Assembly: GCA_046309815.1 (NCBI GenBank) | Contig: JBKCOJ010000015.1 | Coordinates: 1 to 64,000, forward strand | Direction: 5' to 3' | Source: CAITNM01 sp021298215 | GTDB lineage: Bacteria > Pseudomonadota > Alphaproteobacteria > Paracaedibacterales > CAITNM01 | DNA: 64,000 bases | Part shown: positions 32,367-42,425 of the stretch, one piece after another | Layout of the letters: every line of letters begins with the position of its first letter | Position numbering within the stretch: the first letter of the stretch is position 1 | Position numbers and translations under genes: made by a program | The notes under the pieces: model-generated | What the model saw: the letters and a program-made list of their open reading frames with translations, nothing else | Database searches by the model: none | What the model was told of the DNA's origin: nothing

Positions 32367-35300
32367 ATGTCCTCCAAAGAAATTCAAAAATCAGATTTTA
32401 TACGTCAAATTCACTCAAAGAGCGATAAGAAAAATCCCATTCTAAAAGAATTTATTGAGAATTTCTACAAACATGTAAGCTTAGGATATCTAAAAAATTT
32501 AGCTGAGAATATCTCCCACGATATACTCACTGAAATTGCAACTCTTGCTTTTGAAGTTTTTAATACTTCCCCCACCCCTGGAGTCTTTCATTTAAAACAT
32601 CATGTTTTAGAAAAAGAAAAACTGCAATTATTAATTTTTCATAGCATTCATCAGCGATTTATTATGCGCAGCTTGAAGGTATGGCTGACAGCACAACGAC
32701 TACCTATCGATGAACTTATTCACCCTATATTTTCTCCACAACGCTCAAACGCTGGCATATTCAGCTGTGTTGGGGGAACAAATCCAGAATCACTTATCGT
32801 TGCCGTGTTGCCAAGCTCATTAGAGATTCCAAAGAATTACGAAAAATCTTTGCAGGATCTTTATAAAAAATTAACACACGTGGTCAATGATTTTTCCCCC
32901 ATGCAAAAATGGGTAGACGATATATCCAACAGCTTTTTGGAACAAGATAAAAAGGATATAAAGCAGGCCGGCGCATTCCTGCAGTGGTTAAAAAAGGAGC
33001 ATTTCGTCTTTTTAGGATTGCGCCGTTATCAAGCTAATGATTCTTCTAATAAAAATATTAATTTTGATAATCAAGTAACCCACGGATATGGGTTATTTAA
33101 GATGGAAGATATTCTAGAATCAAAAGATTTTTCTTTAGAATTAGGCAAGCCTTTTGAGCAACTCTTTCAGCAACATTTAATGCACATAAAAAAAGAGCAA
33201 CCACGGTCTGAAATTTATCGAAACTCTCGTATCGATTCTATCATTGCTTTGGATATTGATAAAAATGGAAAAATTAAAGGAATTGTTCAAATTATTGGTT
33301 TATTTACCTCTAATTTCTATAAGACATCCCCCCTAGATATCCCTTGGCTAAAAGATAAAGCCCTTAATGTATGTCGTACGTTTGGATTTGCTGCTACTTC
33401 TTACGATGAAAAAATGCTCAAAAATATTATTGATAGCATTCCCTTAGATGAATTTTACTATTTATCAGAAGAACAATTGTCAGAGCTTATTGAGCGTATT
33501 CTTAATATGTATGATCGCAATGCCATTTCTGTGCGCGTTGATAATGTTAGTAATTCTTTATCTCTTCTCCTTTATATGCCTAAACATCGCTACAGCGAGA
33601 AATTACGCGCCGAACTTGGTAAATTTATTGCAAGAGAGATTGGAGTAACTCTTACATCAACGCATGGTCAAGTTGGGGAAACACCCTTTGCTCGTTTAAT
33701 TTTTATGTTTAATTTTAGTCCCGAGACAAAAATAAAAATTGATATCGAGGCATTAGAAGAAAAAATATGGATGGCTTCCCAGACATGGAGAGAAAAATAC
33801 ACATTATTTAGCAAGAAGAAATTGATTACATCTTCTGCTATATTTTCTGACATATATCCAAAAGTTCACACACCTGAAATTGCCGCTGAAGATACATCAA
33901 CTCTCCTTCAATGGCTACAAAAAGACGAATCTATTTATTTTGAAGCGATACAACGTAATGGGCGAGAAATAATCAGAGCATTTCAAAAAAATGAGCCCAT
34001 TACTCTAGGGCAAATTATTCCGGTATTTACAAACTTTCAACTTAATATACAAGCAGAGCAGACTTTTTTTGCAGACATTAATGGGCAACGAGTATGGCTG
34101 CATTATTACGATATCTCGAATTTAAGTAATCTAAAATTATCTTCAGCTACTTTAGAAAAGTTAGTAGAAGGACTAAAAGCTGCTTGGGTTGGATTAATAG
34201 AAGTTGATCCATTCAATGGTTTAACAATAAATTGTGATCTCAATTTTAAAGAAATTATTATCCTCAGAGCATATGGTCGCTTTTTAAAACAATTAGGATT
34301 TAATTATTCACAAAAATCTCTAGCGGATTGTTTGAGCACATACCCTGCTATTACTCAGCTTTTGATAAAATATTTTGATTGTTTATTTGCATTAGATTCT
34401 TCAAAAGAAAAAGATTCGTTGACTAAAGCTAAAAATCTTAACACTGAAATCATTGAATCATTTTCTTCAATTAGTCGTCTCGATCATGATCGCATTATGC
34501 GAAGATTTCATAATGTTATCAGTGCAACTCTGCGAACCAATGCTTATCAGTCAGGAGATTTTAATCCCTATCCGTGTGTAAGCTTTAAGGTAAATTCTTC
34601 TCAAATCATAGATATTCCTAGCCCATCGCCACTCTTTGAAATTTTTGTTTACTCGACAACTGTGGAAGGTTGCCACTTAAGAGGTGGAAAGATTGCTCGT
34701 GGTGGAATTCGTTGGTCAGATAGACCTGAAGACTTTAGGTCTGAAGTTTTAGGGCTTATGAAAGCCCAAATGGTAAAAAATTCAGTCATTGTTCCTCTTG
34801 GGTCAAAAGGTGGATTCGTTGTAAAAAATTATAATGCCCTCCAAGAATCGGGATACACATCTCAAGATCTAAAGTTAGCAGTTATTAATGCCTATAAATC
34901 ATTTATAGAGCAACTCTTGACGCTTACTGATAATCTCGTGGAGAGTGAAATTAAACCCCCAAAAAATCTTGTGCGCTACGACAGTGACGACCAATATTTG
35001 GTTGTTGCGGCTGACAAGGGAACAGCAACTTTTTCGGATATTGCCAATGAAATTGCTGAAAAGAAAAATTTCTGGCTTGGAGATGCATTCGCATCTGGAG
35101 GATCAAAAGGCTACGATCACAAGAAATTAGGAATTACCGCAAGAGGTGCCTGGATAGCTGTACGCCGCCATTTCTGGGATATGGGAATAGATTGCCAAAC
35201 AACTGCTATTACAACAGTTGGTGTTGGCGATATGGCGGGCGATGTGTTTGGAAATGGCATGCTTCAATCAACAAAAATTTGTCTGATTGGGGCTTTTAAC

Positions 35301-36908
35301 CATAAGCATATTTTTCTAGATCCACACCCGGATCCAGAATCAAGTTATCTAGAAAGAAAGCGTCTATTTAATGAATTAGGTGATTGGGGCTCTTATGATT
35401 TATCAAAAATATCAAAGGGCGGCGGAGTATACAACCGGTCAGAAAAATCTATTAAAATCACTTCGGAAGTCGCAAAGCTACTCGGAATAAAAGAGGCTGA
35501 ACTTTCACCAGATGATTTAATTACCAAGCTATTACAAGCATCTGTCGATTTATTATTTTTTGGCGGCATTGGAACTTTTATTAAATCCCAAAATGAGGGA
35601 CATATAGCAGTCTCTGACAAGGCCAATGATGCTATTCGTGTTGATGCACGCATGATTAACGCAAAAGTTATTGGGGAAGGCGCAAACCTTGGAGTTACTC
35701 AATTAGGGCGCATTGAATATGCTTTAAATGGTGGACGCATTAATACGGATGCAATAGATAATTCTGCTGGAGTTGATTGTTCTGATCATGAAGTAAACTT
35801 AAAAATCATGTGTCAGATTTTATTACAAAATACCATTATCGATACAAAAAAGCGCGATGAACTATTAGCGAGCTTAGCTGATGAAGTGAGTGAACTAGTG
35901 CTTAATGATAATTGGTCACAAACATTGGCTCTCACCAGAATGCAACAAGAGTCGAATACCGATGCAAATGCTTATATAAACTTGGTAAGAAATCTAGAAG
36001 ATCATCATGATTTACCACTGAAAAGAAATGTAGAAAATATTCCTTCAGAAGAAGATCTCTTAAAACGAAAAAGCCAACAGCAAGGATTTACACGCCCAGA
36101 GCTTGCTGTTTTGCTTGCTTATTCTAAAATTCATCTTTATCAAGATATGCTGCATGCATTACAAAACACAGCCTGTTTTGGAGAAGTTTTTTATACAGAA
36201 TATTTCCCAAAGCGCTTCCAAAAAGAATACAGTGATTATTTAAAATTGCATCCATTAAAAGTAGAAATTACCGCAACCGTTCTTGCAAATCTTATTATTA
36301 ACACAATGGGCCCCTGCTTTGTTGGGCAAATGGCTGAAGCGTTCGATGTTAATTCATTGGATGTGGTAAGGGCATTTGTGGAAGTTTTAGAGCAAACAAA
36401 TTTTTATGAACAACTCTTGAATTACAAAGCTCTTGAACATGATCAGATAAAAACTTTACAAGCCTTGGAAAGTATCACGCAAAATATTGCTCAATGCGTA
36501 ATGATTCGATTGTCTTCACCTCAACATATTTTTTCGGCACAGTTGAAAGATGTTCCTGAATCTCTAGTGCCATTTTCTATTTTATTTGCGTATCAAGTTG
36601 GACATCAAAAAAATATTGATATCCAACATGTAAATGCAATGTATAAGAAATTAGACCTGGCTTATATTTGGGAATGGGCAACTACTATTTGCCCAAGCTC
36701 TTCGTGGCAAAATTCATCTTGGCTGTTATTGCAGCATGATCTCATTCAAGCAATCACAAAACTGTGCCTGAACAATTGGTCTAAGGAGAGCATCGATATG
36801 TATCATGTGCTTTATGATCAAATTAAAAAGAATGTCTCAGTTGCGGCTGACTCCAGCCAGCATTTGCTGCTTTTAGATTTCGTCATTAGGCAATTTCAGA
36901 GGTTATAA
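32367..36908 (+). CDS. gdhB: NAD-specific glutamate dehydrogenase, large (180-kDa) type
   Basis: 1513 aa. Deaminates glutamate to 2-oxoglutarate and ammonia with NAD, feeding the TCA cycle; with putA it would allow amino-acid catabolism. An N-terminal regulatory part (ACT-like domains, about 1-700) precedes the catalytic core with RGGKIARGGIRWSDRPEDFR, KGGFVVKNY and DKGTATFSDIANEIA, then AFASGGSKGYDHKKLGITA and VGVGDMAGDVFGNGML. The C-terminal helical region has FTRPELAVLLAYSKIHLY. Slightly shorter than the usual 1600. No strong Shine-Dalgarno sequence is visible. Confidence 0.95.
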   Translation: MSSKEIQKSDFIRQIHSKSDKKNPILKEFIENFYKHVSLGYLKNLAENISHDILTEIATLAFEVFNTSPTPGVFHLKHHVLEKEKLQLLIFHSIHQRFIMRSLKVWLTAQRLPIDELIHPIFSPQRSNAGIFSCVGGTNPESLIVAVLPSSLEIPKNYEKSLQDLYKKLTHVVNDFSPMQKWVDDISNSFLEQDKKDIKQAGAFLQWLKKEHFVFLGLRRYQANDSSNKNINFDNQVTHGYGLFKMEDILESKDFSLELGKPFEQLFQQHLMHIKKEQPRSEIYRNSRIDSIIALDIDKNGKIKGIVQIIGLFTSNFYKTSPLDIPWLKDKALNVCRTFGFAATSYDEKMLKNIIDSIPLDEFYYLSEEQLSELIERILNMYDRNAISVRVDNVSNSLSLLLYMPKHRYSEKLRAELGKFIAREIGVTLTSTHGQVGETPFARLIFMFNFSPETKIKIDIEALEEKIWMASQTWREKYTLFSKKKLITSSAIFSDIYPKVHTPEIAAEDTSTLLQWLQKDESIYFEAIQRNGREIIRAFQKNEPITLGQIIPVFTNFQLNIQAEQTFFADINGQRVWLHYYDISNLSNLKLSSATLEKLVEGLKAAWVGLIEVDPFNGLTINCDLNFKEIIILRAYGRFLKQLGFNYSQKSLADCLSTYPAITQLLIKYFDCLFALDSSKEKDSLTKAKNLNTEIIESFSSISRLDHDRIMRRFHNVISATLRTNAYQSGDFNPYPCVSFKVNSSQIIDIPSPSPLFEIFVYSTTVEGCHLRGGKIARGGIRWSDRPEDFRSEVLGLMKAQMVKNSVIVPLGSKGGFVVKNYNALQESGYTSQDLKLAVINAYKSFIEQLLTLTDNLVESEIKPPKNLVRYDSDDQYLVVAADKGTATFSDIANEIAEKKNFWLGDAFASGGSKGYDHKKLGITARGAWIAVRRHFWDMGIDCQTTAITTVGVGDMAGDVFGNGMLQSTKICLIGAFNHKHIFLDPHPDPESSYLERKRLFNELGDWGSYDLSKISKGGGVYNRSEKSIKITSEVAKLLGIKEAELSPDDLITKLLQASVDLLFFGGIGTFIKSQNEGHIAVSDKANDAIRVDARMINAKVIGEGANLGVTQLGRIEYALNGGRINTDAIDNSAGVDCSDHEVNLKIMCQILLQNTIIDTKKRDELLASLADEVSELVLNDNWSQTLALTRMQQESNTDANAYINLVRNLEDHHDLPLKRNVENIPSEEDLLKRKSQQQGFTRPELAVLLAYSKIHLYQDMLHALQNTACFGEVFYTEYFPKRFQKEYSDYLKLHPLKVEITATVLANLIINTMGPCFVGQMAEAFDVNSLDVVRAFVEVLEQTNFYEQLLNYKALEHDQIKTLQALESITQNIAQCVMIRLSSPQHIFSAQLKDVPESLVPFSILFAYQVGHQKNIDIQHVNAMYKKLDLAYIWEWATTICPSSSWQNSSWLLLQHDLIQAITKLCLNNWSKESIDMYHVLYDQIKKNVSVAADSSQHLLLLDFVIRQFQRL

Positions 36909-36984
36909 TTCTTAAATATCCTACTATTGATGTTTTAGGCAAAACGGACAATAATGTGCCATACAATTGTTTAGGCTATTAAGT

Positions 36985-38307
36985 GTGAGTAAGCTTTCTA
37001 AAACTACAGAAAGTGTAGTTGTTTTTTTTATTTTTCTTTCTATTTTAGTGCTTAGCTTTATTAAAGGTCCTAACTTCTTACCTGATAGCGAATCCTACGA
37101 AAGCAATTCCATTCTGCGAATTGGCATGTACCCGATGATGATAGGGTTCTTTAAGTTTATTTTTAAAGAACAAGCTTTTAAATATCTTGCCCTTTTTCAA
37201 ACACTATTTTCTTTAGGCTCAATCTATTATTTGTCAGCATTTTTGCGCACATATTTTAAATTATCCTTTTTTGTATTTATCATAATAATTTCCATTTTCA
37301 TATTTCCAATGCTATCTCATTCAGCAGCTTGGAATATATTAAGTGAAAGCGTTGCCTACCCCTTATTTTTATTAACCACATGTTTCTTTTTTAAAGCATG
37401 CATTTATAAAAAAGGGAGTGACTTAACTATGTTCAGCGTGTCGCTTTTTATACTTTGTTTCACAAGACAACAGTTCGTATTTTTCTACGTCGTGTCTTTT
37501 ATCTATGGATTTTATGTATTGATTTTTGAAAAAAATGCATACTTTTCGATACACTGTTTACTAAAAACTCTTTTATCTTTGTGCATTTTTTTTATAGCAG
37601 AACGAGGATATCACCTCGCATATCATGGACATTTTGCAGGCACACCTTTTGTTGGAACTCAATTCTTAATGCGCCCTTTGTTCGTTGCATCAAGTAGTGC
37701 TTTGAAAAGCATTGATGAGCCCTTGCAAAAAAAATTCATATCTGAAGTAACAGAAGAACTAAAAAGAAATGAAATAATTGATCCTGATCAGCCTGCAAAA
37801 GAACTTTATGCCTACGAATATTTATACAATACGATGTATCATAAAATCTCTTCAAAAATTTGGAGCAAAGTCTGGGCCAAAGAGATTTTGGAAAAAACTC
37901 TTTCAAAGCAACTTAGCCCTTTTCAAGCGCAACAAATTATTGATAAAAATGCTCTTGATATGGGTCTGCAATTAATTCAAAAAAACTTCATACCCACAGC
38001 GATTTATTATATTAAGGACACCATAAGAGGCGTGGGCGGATATTCGTGTTTCTTTTTCATGTTTCTTTTGAGTCTTTCTTGTATCATTGCTGCGTTTAAA
38101 AGCAAAAAGTTAAATCCTCTTTATACGTGCACTTTAACCTCAATCATTATGCATTTAGGAAACTCTTCTCTTGTTTGTTTATTTGAGCCTCCATTAACGC
38201 GCTATGTTTATACAACGAATGCTTTATTTTTTGGGATGCTTATTATTTTCTTATCAAAATTATGGCCATATTTGCTAAAGCAAAATGAGAAATTATGTGC
38301 GCAATAG
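36985..38307 (+). CDS. GT-C-like polytopic membrane protein
   Basis: 440 aa from the GTG at 36985, with TTTAGG upstream; a TTG at 36967 would add six residues. About ten membrane helices. After the first helix, PNFLPDSESYESNS followed by RIGMYPMM matches the periplasmic loop of GT-C glycosyltransferases (Asp before a YP-containing helix), as in the PMT/ArnT-type families. A large soluble loop follows the seventh helix (about 225-320). It probably moves sugars from polyprenyl phosphate carriers to surface molecules. It overlaps asnB by 13 bases and heads a sugar cluster with a lipid-linked GT2 and UDP-glucose dehydrogenase. Family assignment is tentative. Confidence 0.65.
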   Translation: MSKLSKTTESVVVFFIFLSILVLSFIKGPNFLPDSESYESNSILRIGMYPMMIGFFKFIFKEQAFKYLALFQTLFSLGSIYYLSAFLRTYFKLSFFVFIIIISIFIFPMLSHSAAWNILSESVAYPLFLLTTCFFFKACIYKKGSDLTMFSVSLFILCFTRQQFVFFYVVSFIYGFYVLIFEKNAYFSIHCLLKTLLSLCIFFIAERGYHLAYHGHFAGTPFVGTQFLMRPLFVASSSALKSIDEPLQKKFISEVTEELKRNEIIDPDQPAKELYAYEYLYNTMYHKISSKIWSKVWAKEILEKTLSKQLSPFQAQQIIDKNALDMGLQLIQKNFIPTAIYYIKDTIRGVGGYSCFFFMFLLSLSCIIAAFKSKKLNPLYTCTLTSIIMHLGNSSLVCLFEPPLTRYVYTTNALFFGMLIIFLSKLWPYLLKQNEKLCAQ

Positions 38308-40181
38308 CTGGTGTTCTGGCATGGAATAATGAAAATAGTGCGGGCCTTTTAAAAAAAATCACAAGCTCCATGAGCCATAGAGGTACGGATGCTTATGGCG
38401 AGTGGAATACTGACTTTATTTCTCTTGGCCATCAACGTTTATCTATACAGGATACATCTTCCATAGCAAATCAACCGATGCATGATGCGTCAGGTAGATA
38501 TGTTATTGTTTTTAATGGGGAAATATATAATTTTAAGAAGCTTCAACAACATCTTTCTCAACATGGATATCAATTCAAAACACATGGTGATACTGAGGTT
38601 ATTTTAGCTGCATGGAATCATTGGGGTGTAGAAGCTTTATCGCATATCGAAGGAATGTTTGCGTTTGCTTTATGGGATAATGCTTTAAAGGAGCTGTACT
38701 TAGTAAGAGATCGTTTCGGTGAAAAGCCTTTATATTATTTTAATTTGCCTAATGGAGGCGTTGTTTTTGCTTCTGAATTAAAAGCCTTACTACATCATCC
38801 GAAATGCCCAAAATCATTAAATCCTAAAGCCATCTCTCAATTTTTATCGCTTAATTATATTTTGACGGAGCAAAGCATTGTTGAAGGTATACATAAACTA
38901 GCTCCCGCACATTATATGGTTTTGAGGAATAATCAAGAACCAATCACAAAAGCCTACTGGTCTTTGGCTGATTCCTTTTATGCCCCTAAATGGGAGATTT
39001 CTGAAAGCGATTTAATCGAGCAGTTTAATACGCTTTTCACAGATACCGTTAAAGATTGTTCTCTTTCAGATGTACCGTTAGGAATTTTTTTAAGCGGAGG
39101 GATAGATTCATCTGCTATCGCGACGGCTGTAAAAAATGCATCCATTAATGAGTATTTGCAAGCTTTTACCATAGGATTTACTGAAGCATCTTATAACGAA
39201 TTGGATAAAGCAAAATTCGTCGCAGAACATATGCAACTTAAGCATATATGGGAAGTTGTAGATCCAGAAAACATAACATGTGTAAAAAGAATTGCGGAAA
39301 ATTTAGATGAACCTTTCGCAGACACCTCTATGATTCCTATGTATACTCTTGCAAAACTTGCTAGAAAAAGCGCAACAGTTTGCCTATCAGGCGATGGAGG
39401 AGATGAACTCTTTGGTGGATATGAGACATATCGTGCTGATATATTGCATCAATTTTTTAAATACTTACCCTTTAAGAATATGCTATCAACAGCAGTTGAT
39501 CATATCCCTGTAAATTATAATAAGGTCTCATTCGATTACAAATTGAAACAATTTACCAAAGGACTTTGTCTATCACCACAACATGCGCATTACAGTTGGA
39601 GAACTATTTTTTCTGATTCCGAAAAACAATCTATTTTACACGATCGTTATAAAGATAAAGTGTTGCATCATAATCCTTTCGAAACTTTCGATAGATTTTA
39701 TCAAGATGTAAAAAACTGCGATATGTTAGAGCAACATTTTTATGTTGATTTAAAAACGTGGATGGTTGATGACATCTTAGTAAAAGTTGACCGCGTTAGT
39801 ATGATGCATTCTTTAGAAGTAAGAGCGCCATTTTTAAATCACAAGCTAGCCGAATGGATTATCAGATTACCGACAAAATATAAAATACGCGCTATGCGTA
39901 CAAAATACCTATTAAAGAAAAGCTTAGAGAAGGACCTCCCCCGCTCCATACTTTTTGGAAAAAAAGAAGGATTTAGCTCTCCTGTGTCTAAGTGGTTAAC
40001 CAACGATGCTATAGAAGAAGTATTAGAAAATCCTCACATGAATGAGTGGTTTGATAAAAGGGCATTGGAAAAATTGTGGAAAAACCATCGTGACAAAAGA
40101 ACTGATTGCAGCTATAAGCTCTTTGGTTTATTCTGCCTAAGTTCATGGATGAATACGTTTTTTGAAAAGCAGACGCTCTAA
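38295..40181 (+). CDS. asnB: Asparagine synthase (glutamine-hydrolysing)
   Basis: 628 aa. The class II glutaminase domain starts with the nucleophile Cys2 (MCAIAGVL), with SHRGTDAYGEW, GHQRLSIQD and FNGEIYNF. The C-terminal synthetase domain has the PP-loop LSGGIDSSAIA, SGDGGDELFGGYETYR and KVDRVSMMHSLEVRAPFLNH. Could make asparagine, or amidate a sugar as WbpS/AsnB homologues in polysaccharide loci do. Its position between a GT-C-like protein and a GT2 supports the second role. The start overlaps the upstream gene. Confidence 0.9.
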   Translation: MCAIAGVLAWNNENSAGLLKKITSSMSHRGTDAYGEWNTDFISLGHQRLSIQDTSSIANQPMHDASGRYVIVFNGEIYNFKKLQQHLSQHGYQFKTHGDTEVILAAWNHWGVEALSHIEGMFAFALWDNALKELYLVRDRFGEKPLYYFNLPNGGVVFASELKALLHHPKCPKSLNPKAISQFLSLNYILTEQSIVEGIHKLAPAHYMVLRNNQEPITKAYWSLADSFYAPKWEISESDLIEQFNTLFTDTVKDCSLSDVPLGIFLSGGIDSSAIATAVKNASINEYLQAFTIGFTEASYNELDKAKFVAEHMQLKHIWEVVDPENITCVKRIAENLDEPFADTSMIPMYTLAKLARKSATVCLSGDGGDELFGGYETYRADILHQFFKYLPFKNMLSTAVDHIPVNYNKVSFDYKLKQFTKGLCLSPQHAHYSWRTIFSDSEKQSILHDRYKDKVLHHNPFETFDRFYQDVKNCDMLEQHFYVDLKTWMVDDILVKVDRVSMMHSLEVRAPFLNHKLAEWIIRLPTKYKIRAMRTKYLLKKSLEKDLPRSILFGKKEGFSSPVSKWLTNDAIEEVLENPHMNEWFDKRALEKLWKNHRDKRTDCSYKLFGLFCLSSWMNTFFEKQTL

Positions 40182-40190
40182 GGGAAAATT

Positions 40191-41060
40191 ATGTTTAGTA
40201 TTGTTATTCCGGCTTACAATGAAGAAGATGCAATTGAGCCAACTGTTGAATACATAAAAAAAACACTTGGAGAACTTAAGCTTAAAAAATGGGAGCTTGT
40301 CATCGTAGATGATGGTTCAGAAGATAAAACTTTTGAACGCTTAAAGAAATACGACAAAGACTCTATAAAAGTTGTGCGCCATCCGCATAATTTAGGATAC
40401 GGCAGATCATTAAAAGATGGAATTGATGCAGCAACACATGACACTATAGTGATTATTGATTGCGACTTAACATACCCCTTTGAAAAGATTGGTGATTTAC
40501 TTGATCTTTATAAGAAGGGTTTTGATATGGTAGTGGGAGCAAGAACAGGAAAGTTTTACAAAGAGTCCATACTTAAATCTCCTTTAAGAAAAATACTGAG
40601 ATTTTTGGTTGAATTTACGGCAGGAAGATCAATTCCAGACATCAACTCTGGATTTAGGGTTTTTTCAAAGCAAACAGCAAAAAAATATTTTAAACATCTT
40701 TGTGAAACATTTAGCTTCACGACTTCTATAACTCTAGCGTACATGATGACAGGAAAAACTGTTAAGTACACTGAGATCCCTTATCATGCGAGAGAAGGTA
40801 AAACAAAGGTAAAGCTTTTTGCTGATTCTTTGAGAACGATGCAATATATTGTTCAAGCTATTACGTATTACAACCCTCTAAAGATATTCCTATTATTTGC
40901 AATTTTTTGCTTCCTGTGTTCTATTTTAGGATTTTTGGCGTCAGCACTTCTTGGTCTCAGAAGTGGATTTTTATTAGGCATAGGTGGATTATTAACGTGC
41001 TTAGTTATTATGTGTTTTGGCTTAATAGCTGATTTGCTAAAACAAATAATGGATAAATAA
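40191..41060 (+). CDS. Membrane-anchored family 2 glycosyltransferase (polyprenyl-phosphate type)
   Basis: 289 aa. An N-terminal GT-A domain has VIPAYNEEDAIEPTVEYI, VDDGSEDKTFE, the DCDLTYPF metal site, and NSGFRVFSK, as in DPM1/GtrB-like enzymes that load a sugar on a lipid carrier. Two C-terminal membrane helices (about 228-285) anchor it. Probably supplies the lipid-linked donor for the GT-C-like protein two genes upstream. One base overlaps ugd. Confidence 0.88.
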   Translation: MFSIVIPAYNEEDAIEPTVEYIKKTLGELKLKKWELVIVDDGSEDKTFERLKKYDKDSIKVVRHPHNLGYGRSLKDGIDAATHDTIVIIDCDLTYPFEKIGDLLDLYKKGFDMVVGARTGKFYKESILKSPLRKILRFLVEFTAGRSIPDINSGFRVFSKQTAKKYFKHLCETFSFTTSITLAYMMTGKTVKYTEIPYHAREGKTKVKLFADSLRTMQYIVQAITYYNPLKIFLLFAIFCFLCSILGFLASALLGLRSGFLLGIGGLLTCLVIMCFGLIADLLKQIMDK

Positions 41061-42418
41061 TGAAAATAACAGTTGTTGGAGCAGGATACGTTGGTCTAGT
41101 AAGCGGAGCTTGCTTTGCTGAATTTGGCTTTGAAGTCATCTGCGTTGATAAGGATCGCCTCAAAATAGATAATCTTAATGAGGGGAAAATACCCATTTAT
41201 GAACCAGGTCTTGATTCATTAGTTAATCAAGGTGTTAAAGCTAAACGATTAAAATTCACAACAGATTTAAAGTCTTCTATCGAGGGGTCTGATGTTGTCA
41301 TGATTGCTGTAGGCACTCCTACAAGGCGTGGTGACGGTCATGCTGATTTAACATACGTGTATGAATCTGCAAGGGAAATCGCTCAAGCTTTAGATGGATA
41401 CGCCGTCATCGTTAATAAATCCACTGTTCCTGTAGGAACATCGCGTAAAGTTGCTGAAATCATACAAAATACTAGACCAGATTTCATTGAAGGAACCTCT
41501 TTTGACGTTGCTTCAAATCCTGAGTTCTTACGAGAGGGCTCTGCGATTAATGATTTTATACGCCCTGATCGTATTGTCATTGGTACTAATAGTGAAAAGG
41601 CACAAAAGATCTTACAGAAACTTTATAGGCCTTTATATCTGATTGAAACACCTATTGTGTTCACAACACCTCAAACAGCTGAGCTAATTAAATACGCAGC
41701 TAATGGATTTCTAGCAATGAAAATTTCTTTCATTAATCAGATGGCTGATCTGTGCGAAAAAACTAATGCGGATGTTCAGGTATTAGCGAAGGGAATAGGC
41801 CTCGATAAGAGAATAGGTGGAAAATTCCTGCACGCCGGCCCTGGTTATGGTGGCTCTTGTTTTCCAAAAGATACACTAGCCCTCAGTCAAATTGCGGCGA
41901 GCTATAATGTAAAATGTTCGTTGATTGATGATGTTATTCAATATAATGATCAACGTAAACTTGATATGGCTGAAAAAATTATTCAAGCAATGAAAAGTGT
42001 AACAAATAAAAAAGTAACTATTTTAGGACTGACTTTTAAGCCAAATACGGATGATTTAAGAGAGGCACCAAGCATCGCCATCATTCCTCAAATTCTCAAG
42101 AATAATATTGCCGTATCTATTTATGATCCTCTTTACTATTTGGGTAGTGAACGCTTGCAACATGCCTTAGATTACGAACCAGAACTGAAAAAAACACAAT
42201 TTGAAAAGTCTGCATATGATGCTGTTAAAGATGCTGGATGTGTTGTCATATTAACCGAGTGGAATGAATTTAGAGCGCTCGATGTTGAGAAAATTCATAA
42301 ACTTATGAATACAAAAACTACCCCGCTATTTATGGATTTCAGAAATATTTATCGCCCTGAGGATATGACTGCCTTTAAATACTATGGCATTGGAAAAACA
42401 TCTATAGAAACACTTTAA
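41060..42418 (+). CDS. ugd: UDP-glucose 6-dehydrogenase
   Basis: 452 aa. Oxidises UDP-glucose to UDP-glucuronate with two NAD. The Rossmann start GAGYVGLVSGACFAEFG, GTPTRRGDGHADLT, NPEFLREGSAINDF, the central EIKYAANGFLA-type LIKYAANGFLAMKISFINQ and catalytic Cys in GGSCFPKDT are all present. A C-terminal UDP-binding domain has LGLTFKPNTDDLREAPS. Supplies a uronic acid for surface glycans and ends the sugar cluster; the convergent plsC stop is 7 bases away. Confidence 0.96.
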   Translation: MKITVVGAGYVGLVSGACFAEFGFEVICVDKDRLKIDNLNEGKIPIYEPGLDSLVNQGVKAKRLKFTTDLKSSIEGSDVVMIAVGTPTRRGDGHADLTYVYESAREIAQALDGYAVIVNKSTVPVGTSRKVAEIIQNTRPDFIEGTSFDVASNPEFLREGSAINDFIRPDRIVIGTNSEKAQKILQKLYRPLYLIETPIVFTTPQTAELIKYAANGFLAMKISFINQMADLCEKTNADVQVLAKGIGLDKRIGGKFLHAGPGYGGSCFPKDTLALSQIAASYNVKCSLIDDVIQYNDQRKLDMAEKIIQAMKSVTNKKVTILGLTFKPNTDDLREAPSIAIIPQILKNNIAVSIYDPLYYLGSERLQHALDYEPELKKTQFEKSAYDAVKDAGCVVILTEWNEFRALDVEKIHKLMNTKTTPLFMDFRNIYRPEDMTAFKYYGIGKTSIETL

Positions 42419-42425
42419 ATAGTAA

